Under the pieces are notes generated by a model. That model saw only the letters and a program-made list of their open reading frames with translations, was not told where the DNA came from and did not search any database. Both the position numbers and the translations under genes were made by a program. Below, one piece after another: positions 1 through 5,970 of a DNA stretch of 7,185 nucleotides. Origin of the DNA: Bacillota bacterium (lineage in GTDB: Bacteria; Bacillota; Clostridia; Christensenellales; Aristaeellaceae); NCBI GenBank assembly GCA_023458835.1, contig JAEWWY010000468.1, positions 1 to 7,185 of the forward strand, read 5' to 3'. How positions within the stretch are numbered: position 1 is the stretch's first letter; each line of letters opens with the position of its first letter.

Positions 1-39
1 GAATCTAAATGCCAAGGCCTCGGGTATGACCTGAAGTGA
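1..39 (+). CDS. Possible C-terminal tail of an upstream gene (partial)
   Basis: Reading from base 1 gives twelve codons (ESKCQGLGYDLK) and then TGA at 37-39, eleven bases before an intrinsic terminator. A terminator that close after a stop codon is what the end of an upstream + strand gene looks like. The next frame over also ends nearby, at TGA 32-34 after NLNAKASGMT, so the frame is not settled. Too little is present to name a product. Confidence 0.3.
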   Translation, partial: ESKCQGLGYDLK

Positions 40-43
40 CATT

Positions 44-76
44 AAAAAAGGGGCTGCCGGAAGGCGCCCCTCTTTT
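44..76 (+). terminator. Intrinsic (rho-independent) terminator
   Basis: GGGGC, a bulged T, then GCC form the left arm (50-58). A GGAA tetraloop of the GNRA class follows (59-62), and GGCGCCCC (63-70) closes the stem. A TCTTTT tract follows on the + strand. A run of six A precedes the stem, so the minus-strand transcript would also end in a U-tract and the element could work in both directions. It most likely ends the gene left of the window and insulates the secreted-protein gene that starts at 200. Confidence 0.85.
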
Positions 77-99
77 GGTTCCACGGAGAACATCAGAAC

Positions 100-116
100 T
101 TCCGCCCCATGCGGAA
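100..116. repeat. Short inverted repeat upstream of the secreted-protein gene
   Basis: TTCCGC (100-105) and GCGGAA (111-116) form a perfect 6-bp inverted repeat around CCCAT. It lies about 85 bp before the start codon at 200 and has no T-tract, so it is not a terminator. It could be an operator or a chance hairpin; nothing in the window decides between these. Confidence 0.35.
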
Positions 117-139
117 CAACCTCAAACATCATGCAATCA

Positions 140-169
140 TTTCCATTTAAGCCGCGTTTATTCTATATA
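140..169 (+). promoter_or_regulatory. Weak candidate promoter for the secreted-protein gene
   Basis: TTTCCA (140-145) and TATATA (164-169) are separated by 18 bp and each match four of six consensus positions for the main sigma factor. The site lies between the terminator at 44-76 and the gene at 200, where a promoter is needed. GATAAT at 175-180 is a better -10 box by itself but has no -35 partner at the right distance. This is a low-confidence reading. Confidence 0.3.
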
Positions 170-199
170 CCGGAGATAATCTTTTGGGGAGAGGAACAT

Positions 200-1870
200 A
201 TGCGAAAAATCGGGATGGCCCTTTTCTTCCTTGCGCTGGCGCTGTTCATGACAGCGGCCTATGCCGCTCAGGAAACCGCGCTGCAGACGGCGCTGCTTCA
301 AAGCCCATGGAGCGGCTTTACGCTGCTTGCACAGAGCCGCGATGGGGACCTATGCGCGGGGATTGCGGCAGACCCTGCAACCGGCAGGAGGATTTTTGTT
401 ATCGCCCAAAGAAAGGATGGGATATTTGCCGTCACAGCGTGTTACGAAAATGCCATTCCCCCTGAATGGGATGCAAGCGATATAGAGGTGGCGGCTCATG
501 ACACCGGCGAACAATACTTGCGCCCAAACGCAGTCCTGTCTGCCCGGTGCGCGGAGAACGAAATCAAGCAATATGCCCGGTTTACGCAAAGCGAAGAGGG
601 TGACTGGCGATTTTCCGATATGCAGGGCGATCTTGAGAGCAGCTCTTATTCCATCTCCAGGAACCCCGATGACCATACGATGACGCTGAGCAAGTATGGC
701 GAAAACCGTGCGGCCATTGTCACCGCCGGCATTTTTGATACCACACAGCAGGGCTTCTCTTTCCTCCAAATGCTTCGGATCGCAAAGGAGGAAATCGAAA
801 AGGATAAAGCCCGGCAGATTGCCATGATCACCCAACGCCTCACGGAAGCCTTTCCCGATGAATCGTGGGCGGACGCCAATGTGGCCGCATGGGATATGTG
901 GGATGCGGATGGCAAGGCGGCTTCGCTGGCTGTTGTTGACCGGATACAGACCAGAACGGTCTATATCATGGACCGCTTTGATGGGGAGAACCGGAACTAC
1001 CGGACAGACAGCCTGATCCCGCTTTCCGCCGGCCGGGATACTTTGCAAGTATCGATTCCGTACTATTTTATGGAACCGGAATCTTCGCATGCCACATACC
1101 TCGTCTATACAGTAGAGGATATGGAATACAGCATCGCGCTTATGCGTGACGAGCGAAACCAGTGCTTGGTCGAATCCCTCAGCATCTTTCAAAAGGAAGA
1201 TGGAGGCATTTGGGTGGTCACATTCCATAAGGATCATATGAAGATTCATCCTGCCGTGTATACACGCAACGGGTATCTGTATGGCAGTTATGAGCGTTAT
1301 CCATTGTCGCCCGCCCTCCAGGCCTTTGACACAAGCCTGGCGGCAGAGGCCATCCGGAAAGCCTACTCCGATTATCTCGCCGGCTCGGCACCCGACATCC
1401 CCGATTCCGGCGATGCTTACCGCATTCCAAAGCCTTGTGATGCCGAGCTGAAAGCGGGGGTCTACGACGTTTATTCCGGCCCGGGAAAGGCGTACTTCCG
1501 CGAAGCGGACGGCAAGGCGCGCGTAAGCACAAAGAGCTGGGTGCAGGTATTCGGGCGCGATGGCGATTGGGTGCTGATCCAATACCGTGTGAAGGACAGC
1601 CTTCTCCGGTTTGGATACATCCATCAAAGCGCCTTTGCGGATATCGTTAAAGTACCCGTGCTGCGCTTTGAGGCTGTGGCGGTCCGGCAGGATAACCAGT
1701 TTGTCACCAGCAATCCCCTGGGCATAGGCGGGGATATCCCGCTGACCGGGCAGGAATATCCGGTCACGCGCCTTTGCACCATGGGGGATATATGGATGTA
1801 TGTGGAACTGACCCTGCCCAGCGGAGAGCCGGCACGGATGTTTGCCGAAATCACGCCCTCCCACGGGTGA
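200..1870 (+). CDS. Secreted protein of unknown function with a bacterial SH3-like domain
   Basis: The product is 556 residues. I chose ATG 200 because GGGGAGAGG (186-194) is a well-spaced ribosome binding site and because the protein then begins with a classic signal peptide: MRK, a hydrophobic stretch (GMALFFLALALFMTAA) and a likely signal peptidase I site AYA|AQ after residue 22. The in-frame ATG at 131 would bury this signal behind 23 residues. I do not recognise residues 23 to about 410, a large region rich in acidic and aromatic residues. Residues about 415-482 resemble a bacterial SH3-like domain: 'YDVYSGPGKAYFR', then 'VQVFGRDGDWVLIQY', then 'GYIHQSAF'. Such domains often bind cell-wall peptides. 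A further stretch of about 75 residues closes the protein. The mature part has six cysteines and no membrane anchor or sortase motif, so it is probably exported and either released or wall-associated. It is convergent with the reductase gene to the right. I can support no enzymatic function. Confidence 0.85.
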   Translation: MRKIGMALFFLALALFMTAAYAAQETALQTALLQSPWSGFTLLAQSRDGDLCAGIAADPATGRRIFVIAQRKDGIFAVTACYENAIPPEWDASDIEVAAHDTGEQYLRPNAVLSARCAENEIKQYARFTQSEEGDWRFSDMQGDLESSSYSISRNPDDHTMTLSKYGENRAAIVTAGIFDTTQQGFSFLQMLRIAKEEIEKDKARQIAMITQRLTEAFPDESWADANVAAWDMWDADGKAASLAVVDRIQTRTVYIMDRFDGENRNYRTDSLIPLSAGRDTLQVSIPYYFMEPESSHATYLVYTVEDMEYSIALMRDERNQCLVESLSIFQKEDGGIWVVTFHKDHMKIHPAVYTRNGYLYGSYERYPLSPALQAFDTSLAAEAIRKAYSDYLAGSAPDIPDSGDAYRIPKPCDAELKAGVYDVYSGPGKAYFREADGKARVSTKSWVQVFGRDGDWVLIQYRVKDSLLRFGYIHQSAFADIVKVPVLRFEAVAVRQDNQFVTSNPLGIGGDIPLTGQEYPVTRLCTMGDIWMYVELTLPSGEPARMFAEITPSHG

Positions 1871-1877
1871 GGCCGGT

Positions 1878-4118
1878 TTACCGGATGGGGCAGGCGCCAT
1901 TCACGCAGTCGTCATCCTCCGCGTCGGAGGATACCCCGATATGCTCATATGCCGTGAGCAGCGCCGGATCAAACGGCGTAAATCCCGCGCGCAGCGCTTC
2001 ATACTGTTCTTTGGTGACCGTCTCATACGGCGCAAGCTGGTATGTGCCGCCGTCGTAGGCAAGGAAGGAAACGCCTACAAAGGAATCCCATACCTTCGCG
2101 ATCGCGGCTTCCACATCCGGCCATTCCTCCGGCTTCACCGTGATGGTGTTGCTGGAATTATGCTGCGTGTAATGTTTCTGGAACTGGATGTAGCGGTCAA
2201 GCTGCGCCAATGCGGACACGTCCCCCTTGGTCACCTTCGCATGGGAGGCAACCGGGAAGTCGATCACCAGCGTGCGCGCGTTTTCGATGGCGTTGCCGGG
2301 TGTCCCGATTTCCGGGTGCACCTTCCATTGAAGCGCCAGTGCGGTTTTGGCCAGCGCGTCGTCGGAGGAGATGCGGATGCGGCGGATAAAGTATGGCGCG
2401 TGCGCGTTATGCAGCCCTGCCGAGACGCCGCCCGCGACCAGGGAGAGCGTTCCCTCCGGCTTGATGGTAGTCGTAAGCAGCGGGGATGGGATACGCAGCT
2501 CGTGGGCATATTCTTCCGCCGCCCGGCGCGCCGACGTGGAAAGCGCTTCCAGCGCATGGGTCTGCCCGGCCTCGTTCATGCCGGCAAAGGCATCCTGAAC
2601 GCCTGTCAGGCTGCATCCCGTCAGCCGGTCACGCTTGTGCTTTTCATTCCATTCAGGCAGCTCCAGATCAATCAGCGTCATCCTAAGACCCGTTCTGGCC
2701 GAAAGCGCCTGGGCGCGGGAAGCGGCATGAAGGTCCAGGCCGCTTTCGCCCCGGAAGGCGCACAGGTTGACGGTGGTCAGGTTGCACTGCTGCTTGGAGT
2801 CCAGCAGAATCTCCCCGCAGGGATTCACGCCCTGCATGTTATCGCGGCGCTTCCGGGCCGCTTCCAGGTTGATGAACCCCGGTTCCCCGTCCAATTGGAT
2901 CATCAGGAAGATCAAATGCAGCATGTCCGGCGAGGGCTTCCCTTCAAGCGCCAGGGAGTTGTTGGACAGCCTTCTGTGGGTGATGCCGGCGCGGCCAAAA
3001 TGGAAGGGTGACGCGCCGTTCACCCCGGCGTCATAGGATTTGACGGAAAGATCCTCAAACCACGCGGGCGGGGTGATGCCCATCTTCTGAAGCTGCCTGC
3101 GGACTTCCCCGTGCTGCGCAAAGTGCTGCTCAGACCAGAAGCCGTTGATGCCATACTTGGCAAACAGGCACTCCATATCCGTGGGATCGAACAAAAAGAT
3201 CTCCGCTGTCCGCCGGACGCCGCCGGATACCACATTGTTGCCGATAAGGTTCCCGACGTCCAGTATGTGGATGGGGCGCACGCGCCCGTATCCGCGCTCG
3301 TCCGCTTCGATCGGCGCAAGGCTTGAATCGATCCCGTTTTTCAGCACGGCGTCGATCCCGGCGAACATTTCCCGGAGCGGCTCCGGCCCGGAGGCGGTGC
3401 CGCCGAAGGTTTTCAGCCGTTCGCCCTTGGGGCGGACCGAATTGAAGGATATCTTGACCGTGTGCACATGCTCATACCTTGCGTCCGTAAGCAGCAGCAG
3501 GTAGTGCTTCAGCGCGTCCCGCCATCCCTCCTTGCTGTCCCCGACGTAGATTTTGGCAAACCCGTTTTCCAGATGGCGCACGTCGGTGTTTTCCAGGCGG
3601 TAATCCACAGGAACCGGGTTGTAGTCCGACAGGATCAACCGGGTGTTTATACGGATGGGAGTAAGGCCCGCGGCCATATCGGGCGTACACTTGAAGCCCA
3701 CGCCGCTGCCCAGCATCAACAGATAAAACAGCTCACAAAGATCGTCCCATTTTTCGATGTTGGTGAAGCTGCAATTGAAATTCGCCATGGGATAAGATTC
3801 CGAAACCTTCGTGCCGCCAACCCACAGCGTACGGCCGGAGGGAAACTGCCTGAGGCCAAATATATTGTCGAAGAGGGCTTGCGCCTCTTCCTTCAGCCAT
3901 TCGTGGGGAACAGGCAGGCCGATTTTTTCGCGATGCCTGATATCCAGGCCGACGTTGTATTCCACGGCGCGGGCGACCGTCTCCTTCCACGTCTCCCGGC
4001 GCGCCTGATCGTTAAGGAACCGGGCATAGGTGCGGTAGAAGGTAAACAGCCCCAGGGGCGTCATATTCTCCGGGTGGTCCGGATATCTCTCCAGGAATTC
4101 GTTTGTCAGCAGCTTCAA
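1878..4118 (-). CDS. nrdJ: Adenosylcobalamin-dependent class II ribonucleoside-triphosphate reductase
   Basis: The enzyme makes deoxyribonucleotides from ribonucleoside triphosphates, using coenzyme B12 to generate the protein radical; it works without oxygen. At 746 residues it is close to the Lactobacillus leichmannii monomeric enzyme (739). Key residues are all visible: NPCGE at 432-436 with the radical cysteine C434, asparagine N432 and glutamate E436; the substrate-reducing pair C116 (NFNCS) and C445; and the C-terminal relay pair C738 and C743 (CVNGAC) that is re-reduced by thioredoxin. The 11-residue spacing of C434 to C445 matches the known C408/C419. The glycine-rich IKPEGTLS segment sits near 552-559. 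I prefer the TTG start at 4118 because GGAGGAG (4131-4125) precedes it by 6 nt. The ATG at 4133, which would add five residues, overlaps that site and has no ribosome binding site of its own. The gene is probably NrdR-regulated (see 4174-4248). Confidence 0.96.
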   Translation of the reverse strand: MKLLTNEFLERYPDHPENMTPLGLFTFYRTYARFLNDQARRETWKETVARAVEYNVGLDIRHREKIGLPVPHEWLKEEAQALFDNIFGLRQFPSGRTLWVGGTKVSESYPMANFNCSFTNIEKWDDLCELFYLLMLGSGVGFKCTPDMAAGLTPIRINTRLILSDYNPVPVDYRLENTDVRHLENGFAKIYVGDSKEGWRDALKHYLLLLTDARYEHVHTVKISFNSVRPKGERLKTFGGTASGPEPLREMFAGIDAVLKNGIDSSLAPIEADERGYGRVRPIHILDVGNLIGNNVVSGGVRRTAEIFLFDPTDMECLFAKYGINGFWSEQHFAQHGEVRRQLQKMGITPPAWFEDLSVKSYDAGVNGASPFHFGRAGITHRRLSNNSLALEGKPSPDMLHLIFLMIQLDGEPGFINLEAARKRRDNMQGVNPCGEILLDSKQQCNLTTVNLCAFRGESGLDLHAASRAQALSARTGLRMTLIDLELPEWNEKHKRDRLTGCSLTGVQDAFAGMNEAGQTHALEALSTSARRAAEEYAHELRIPSPLLTTTIKPEGTLSLVAGGVSAGLHNAHAPYFIRRIRISSDDALAKTALALQWKVHPEIGTPGNAIENARTLVIDFPVASHAKVTKGDVSALAQLDRYIQFQKHYTQHNSSNTITVKPEEWPDVEAAIAKVWDSFVGVSFLAYDGGTYQLAPYETVTKEQYEALRAGFTPFDPALLTAYEHIGVSSDAEDDDCVNGACPIR

Positions 4119-4137
4119 TTGTGTCTCCTCCATCCAT

Positions 4138-4160
4138 GGCGGGGTGAAAATCCCACCGCC
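4138..4160 (-). promoter_or_regulatory. GC-rich hairpin in the nrdJ leader
   Basis: On the minus strand GGCGG (4160-4156) can pair with CCGCC (4142-4138). Alternatively GGC-GGTG pairs with CACC-GCC with a two-base bulge. The loop contains ATTTT. The hairpin ends about 6 nt before the GGAGGAG ribosome binding site and has no U-tract, so it is not a terminator. It may stabilise the mRNA or affect ribosome access. No B12-riboswitch-like conserved box was seen in this roughly 95-nt leader. Confidence 0.4.
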
Positions 4161-4173
4161 TTTTTCACTTAAA

Positions 4174-4189
4174 ACAGCACATATTGTGT
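4174..4189. promoter_or_regulatory. NrdR-box-like site 1, in the nrdJ 5' leader
   Basis: ACAGCACATATTGTGT matches 13 of 16 positions of the known NrdR box, acaCwAtATaTwGtgt; read on the minus strand its first nine bases match fully. NrdR is the zinc-ATP-cone repressor of ribonucleotide reductase genes and normally binds two boxes. This one lies just downstream of the predicted transcription start and exactly 32 bp from site 2. Confidence 0.65.
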
Positions 4190-4205
4190 ATGCACACGAT
4201 ACCTA

Positions 4206-4221
4206 CCACAATATATACTAT
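4206..4221. promoter_or_regulatory. NrdR-box-like site 2, over the nrdJ -10 and start
   Basis: CCACAATATATACTAT matches 13 of 16 positions of the NrdR box consensus and shares the CACAATAT half with site 1 (there on the opposite strand). It overlaps the last bases of the nrdJ -10 box and the expected transcription start near 4213, so a bound protein would block polymerase. The 32-bp offset from site 1 is about three helical turns, placing both boxes on one DNA face, as in known tandem NrdR operators. Confidence 0.7.
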
Positions 4222-4248
4222 TTTAGGCGCAATTGCCGCGCATGTCAA
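4220..4248 (-). promoter_or_regulatory. nrdJ promoter
   Basis: On the minus strand a perfect TTGACA (4248-4243) is followed after exactly 17 bp by TAAAAT (4225-4220). This is a near-ideal promoter for the main sigma factor. Transcription would start near 4213, leaving a leader of about 95 nt before the TTG start at 4118. The strong promoter with an NrdR-like box over its -10 fits a gene that is on unless repressed. Confidence 0.8.
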
Positions 4249-4310
4249 TGTCGGCATAAATGACAAAAATAGCGCAGGGAAATATGGAACGGCATCTATC
4301 GGCTAAAAAC

Positions 4311-4336
4311 TTGACATTAATACTATATAGTATTAT
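4311..4336 (+). promoter_or_regulatory. Promoter of the marR-like operon
   Basis: A perfect TTGACA lies at 4311-4316. The best-looking -10, TATTAT (4331-4336), is only 14 bp away, shorter than the normal 16-18 bp; at 17 bp the sequence is TATCCC. The -35 is convincing and the exact -10 is not. Any choice leaves a very short leader before the AGGAGGT at 4347-4353. The spacer is filled by the palindrome at 4318-4335. Confidence 0.6.
4318..4335. promoter_or_regulatory. Perfect 18-bp palindrome, likely MarR-type operator
   Basis: TAATACTATATAGTATTA is its own reverse complement over all 18 bases. It starts one base after the -35 box and runs through the candidate -10, and the first gene downstream encodes a MarR-family repressor. 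MarR proteins are dimers that commonly bind palindromes of this length over their own promoters, so autorepression is the simplest reading. The centre (CTATATAG) is two bases shorter than in NrdR boxes, which argues against it being a third NrdR site. Confidence 0.75.
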
Positions 4337-4360
4337 CCCATATAGCAGGAGGTGGTACGA

Positions 4361-4807
4361 CTGGTTGCTAAATCCAACGGAGGTTTCCTGATCAGCAAAA
4401 TCAAGCAGATACAGGGCCGCGTATTTGAGAAATTGCTTGCGGAGTACGGCATTGACCAATTCAATGGCGCGCAGGGGCGGATTTTGTTTGTTTTGTGGGA
4501 TGATGACGACATCCCCATCAGCGAGCTATCAGACAAGACCGGGCTTGCCAAGACCACGCTTACCGGCATGCTTGACAGGCTGGAATCATCCGGCCATATC
4601 CGGCGGGTTTTTGACCCCCGTGACCGCCGGAAGGTCAATATCAGGCTCACCGAGGCCGCAAGAAGCCTGAAAGGCCGCTATGACGACGTATCCATGCGCA
4701 TGAATGCACTTTTCTATGAAGGCTTTACCGATGAGGAGATCACCCTCTTTGAAAAGGGGCTTGTACGGATACTTGACAACCTCACAGGAAAGGAAGTACC
4801 CAAATGA
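4361..4807 (+). CDS. MarR-family transcriptional regulator
   Basis: The product is a small winged-helix repressor of about 148 residues, the usual MarR length. An N-terminal helix (GGFLISKIKQIQGRVFEKLL) begins the dimer interface. The helix-turn-helix spans about residues 53-82 (ISELSDKTGLAKTTLTGMLDRLESSGHI), and the wing follows with the family hallmark DPRDRR at 85-90. C-terminal helices complete the dimer. No cysteine is present, so direct thiol sensing of the OhrR type is unlikely and a bound ligand is the more probable signal. The start is uncertain. AGGAGGT (4347-4353) is 7 nt before a CTG at 4361, while the in-frame GTG at 4352 lies inside that ribosome binding site. I favour the rare CTG; GTG 4352 adds three residues. 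The gene leads an operon with two flavin-type proteins and probably represses it through the palindrome at 4318-4335. Confidence 0.93.
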   Translation: MVAKSNGGFLISKIKQIQGRVFEKLLAEYGIDQFNGAQGRILFVLWDDDDIPISELSDKTGLAKTTLTGMLDRLESSGHIRRVFDPRDRRKVNIRLTEAARSLKGRYDDVSMRMNALFYEGFTDEEITLFEKGLVRILDNLTGKEVPK

Positions 4808-5229
4808 ATGATACGATAAAAGCCGAAATCCGCAAGCTGCGCAAAAACAGCAAGACTGCCTGCGTCGCTTCGGTCAACGGAGATGGTTATCCTCAAATCA
4901 AGGCCATGCTTGTTTTGGAGCATGACAGCATGAAAACGCAGCTCTTTTCGACCAATCTCAGCTCCCGCCGGGCCCAGCAGTTTTTGAAAAACCCCAAGGC
5001 ATCGGTCTATTACTGCAATGAGGACCAGTTCAAGGGCGTCCTGTTCACAGGGGAGATGGAGGTTTGTACAGACCATGAGACCAAGGCATTTCTGTGGCGG
5101 GAGGGGTTTGAAATATATTATCCCAAGGGTGTGGACGACGGGGACTACTGCGTGCTCAGGTTTACGGCGGATACAGTGAACTATTACCACGGATTGAGCA
5201 ATGCGACTTTTTCTGTGAAGGAGCTTTGA
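4804..5229 (+). CDS. Pyridoxamine 5'-phosphate oxidase-like FMN-binding split-barrel protein
   Basis: The product has 141 residues, a single split-barrel domain of the size seen in general-stress-protein-26-like proteins. The N-terminal helix leads into 'KTACVASVNGDGYPQIKAMLVLEHDSM', then 'QLFSTNLSSRRAQQFLKNPKASVYYC', then 'GVLFTGEMEVC', the order of strands and helix typical of this family. Members bind FMN or F420-like cofactors and reduce small molecules; true PdxH enzymes are longer, so pyridoxal phosphate synthesis is unlikely. The ATG overlaps the marR stop in ATGA, with AGGAAAGG upstream, so translation is probably coupled. Together with the next gene it forms a pair of predicted flavin proteins under one MarR repressor. 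The substrate cannot be read from sequence. Confidence 0.9.
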   Translation: MNDTIKAEIRKLRKNSKTACVASVNGDGYPQIKAMLVLEHDSMKTQLFSTNLSSRRAQQFLKNPKASVYYCNEDQFKGVLFTGEMEVCTDHETKAFLWREGFEIYYPKGVDDGDYCVLRFTADTVNYYHGLSNATFSVKEL

Positions 5230-5230
5230 T

Positions 5231-5782
5231 ATGGAGCCAATTACAAAGGATTCGGCCTGTTTCTTCACCCAGCAGTTGTTTTTGATCGGAACATATAATG
5301 AGGACGGCAGCGCAAACTTTGCGCCCATCTCATGGATCAGCTTTACGTGGGGGCCGCCGTGCTGCCTTGTTATCAGCGTGAACGGCATCACGCGAAAAAA
5401 GCAAACCACCATGAACATTGAGCGGACAGGGATCCTTTCGGCAACGATCGTCACGCCGGATCTGCTGCCTTTTGCCGAGCAGCACAACCGCGCCACACAG
5501 CGGGACGGAATTTCCATTCCGCAGGAGATTGAGAAAGGCCATGCTTTGAACGTGCCGCTTCTGAAAGGCGCCAAGTGGTCCTACGAATGCCAGGTGATCC
5601 AAACGGTGCATATTGGCGGATGCGATACGCATTTCGCCGCCTTCAGGCATGTGAATGTCCGGGAGGATATACAAAAGCTTGATTTCGTTGATTTGCGGGA
5701 GATCAACCCGGTCATATACTCGCCAGACAACTATTTTACGGTGGGTGAGCATATCGGAAAAATTGGCGATTATGCAAAATGA
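5231..5782 (+). CDS. Flavin reductase-like split-barrel protein
   Basis: The product has 183 residues and the fold signature of the flavin-reductase-like (FMN-binding split barrel) family: an N-terminal 'TQQLFLIGTYNEDGSANFAPISWISFTWGPPCCLVISVN' with strand-turn-strand and the conserved asparagine/alanine-proline segment, then a 'TRKKQTTMNIERTGILSATIV' region typical of the FMN phosphate site, and later 'ECQVIQTVHIGGCDTHFAAFRHVNV'. Relatives transfer electrons from NAD(P)H to flavins or act as flavoprotein oxidoreductases. Its ATG comes one base after the previous stop, with AAGGAG (5218-5223) 7 nt upstream inside the preceding gene, so it belongs to the same operon. Whether it serves its split-barrel neighbour as an electron source or acts independently is open. 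Confidence 0.9.
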   Translation: MEPITKDSACFFTQQLFLIGTYNEDGSANFAPISWISFTWGPPCCLVISVNGITRKKQTTMNIERTGILSATIVTPDLLPFAEQHNRATQRDGISIPQEIEKGHALNVPLLKGAKWSYECQVIQTVHIGGCDTHFAAFRHVNVREDIQKLDFVDLREINPVIYSPDNYFTVGEHIGKIGDYAK

Positions 5783-5970
5783 AGACGGATCCATCCCGGG
5801 AAAGGCGGATCTCATGTATAAACCATCCCCATTCCGCTGTTTCAAAAATCGCTTCCTGTTTTCTGCCTGATACAGGATGTAAAACCCATCCGCGCGCCGA
5901 ATGTAGAAAGCGGTTATCATTATCCAAGGCAGAATGGAGAAAACAGCAGGAACCGAGGGAGATGACGGAT
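5783..5970 (+). other. 188-bp spacer between the flavin reductase-like and aldo/keto reductase genes
   Basis: I see no convincing promoter or terminator here. CCTGT (5856-5860) and ACAGG (5873-5877) can form only a weak 5-bp stem without a T-tract. The frame of the downstream gene stays open through the whole spacer, from an ATG at 5779 that overlaps the flavin-reductase stop as ATGA, but the encoded 64 residues (rich in Arg, His, Cys) look like no aldo/keto reductase N-terminus. Read-through transcription from the operon is possible. Confidence 0.5.

Noticed and set aside
350..1900. Long minus-strand open frame (516 codons) opposite the secreted-protein gene
   Set aside because: It lies almost entirely opposite a gene with a signal peptide, a ribosome site and a recognisable domain. 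Its translation is rich in Arg, His, Ile and Gly with no recognisable domain, as expected from the complement of a GC-biased gene.
1842..3011. Plus-strand open frame (389 codons) opposite nrdJ
   Set aside because: It is the complement of a gene whose catalytic residues are all identified, has no ribosome binding site, and gives an Arg/Gly-rich product without a domain.
4119..4213. Cobalamin riboswitch in the nrdJ leader
   Set aside because: The predicted leader is only about 95 nt and lacks the conserved B12-box and multi-stem layout; only one simple hairpin is seen.
4318..4335. Third NrdR box
   Set aside because: The palindrome centre is CTATATAG, two bases shorter than the NrdR centre, so the half-sites are wrongly spaced; it fits a MarR operator better.
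4714..5574. Minus-strand open frame (286 codons) across the marR-like and split-barrel genes
   Set aside because: It crosses three well-supported + strand genes in the opposite direction and has no domain pattern; it is a shadow.
5856..5877. Terminator after the flavin reductase-like gene
   Set aside because: Only a 5-bp stem with a 12-base loop and no T-tract.
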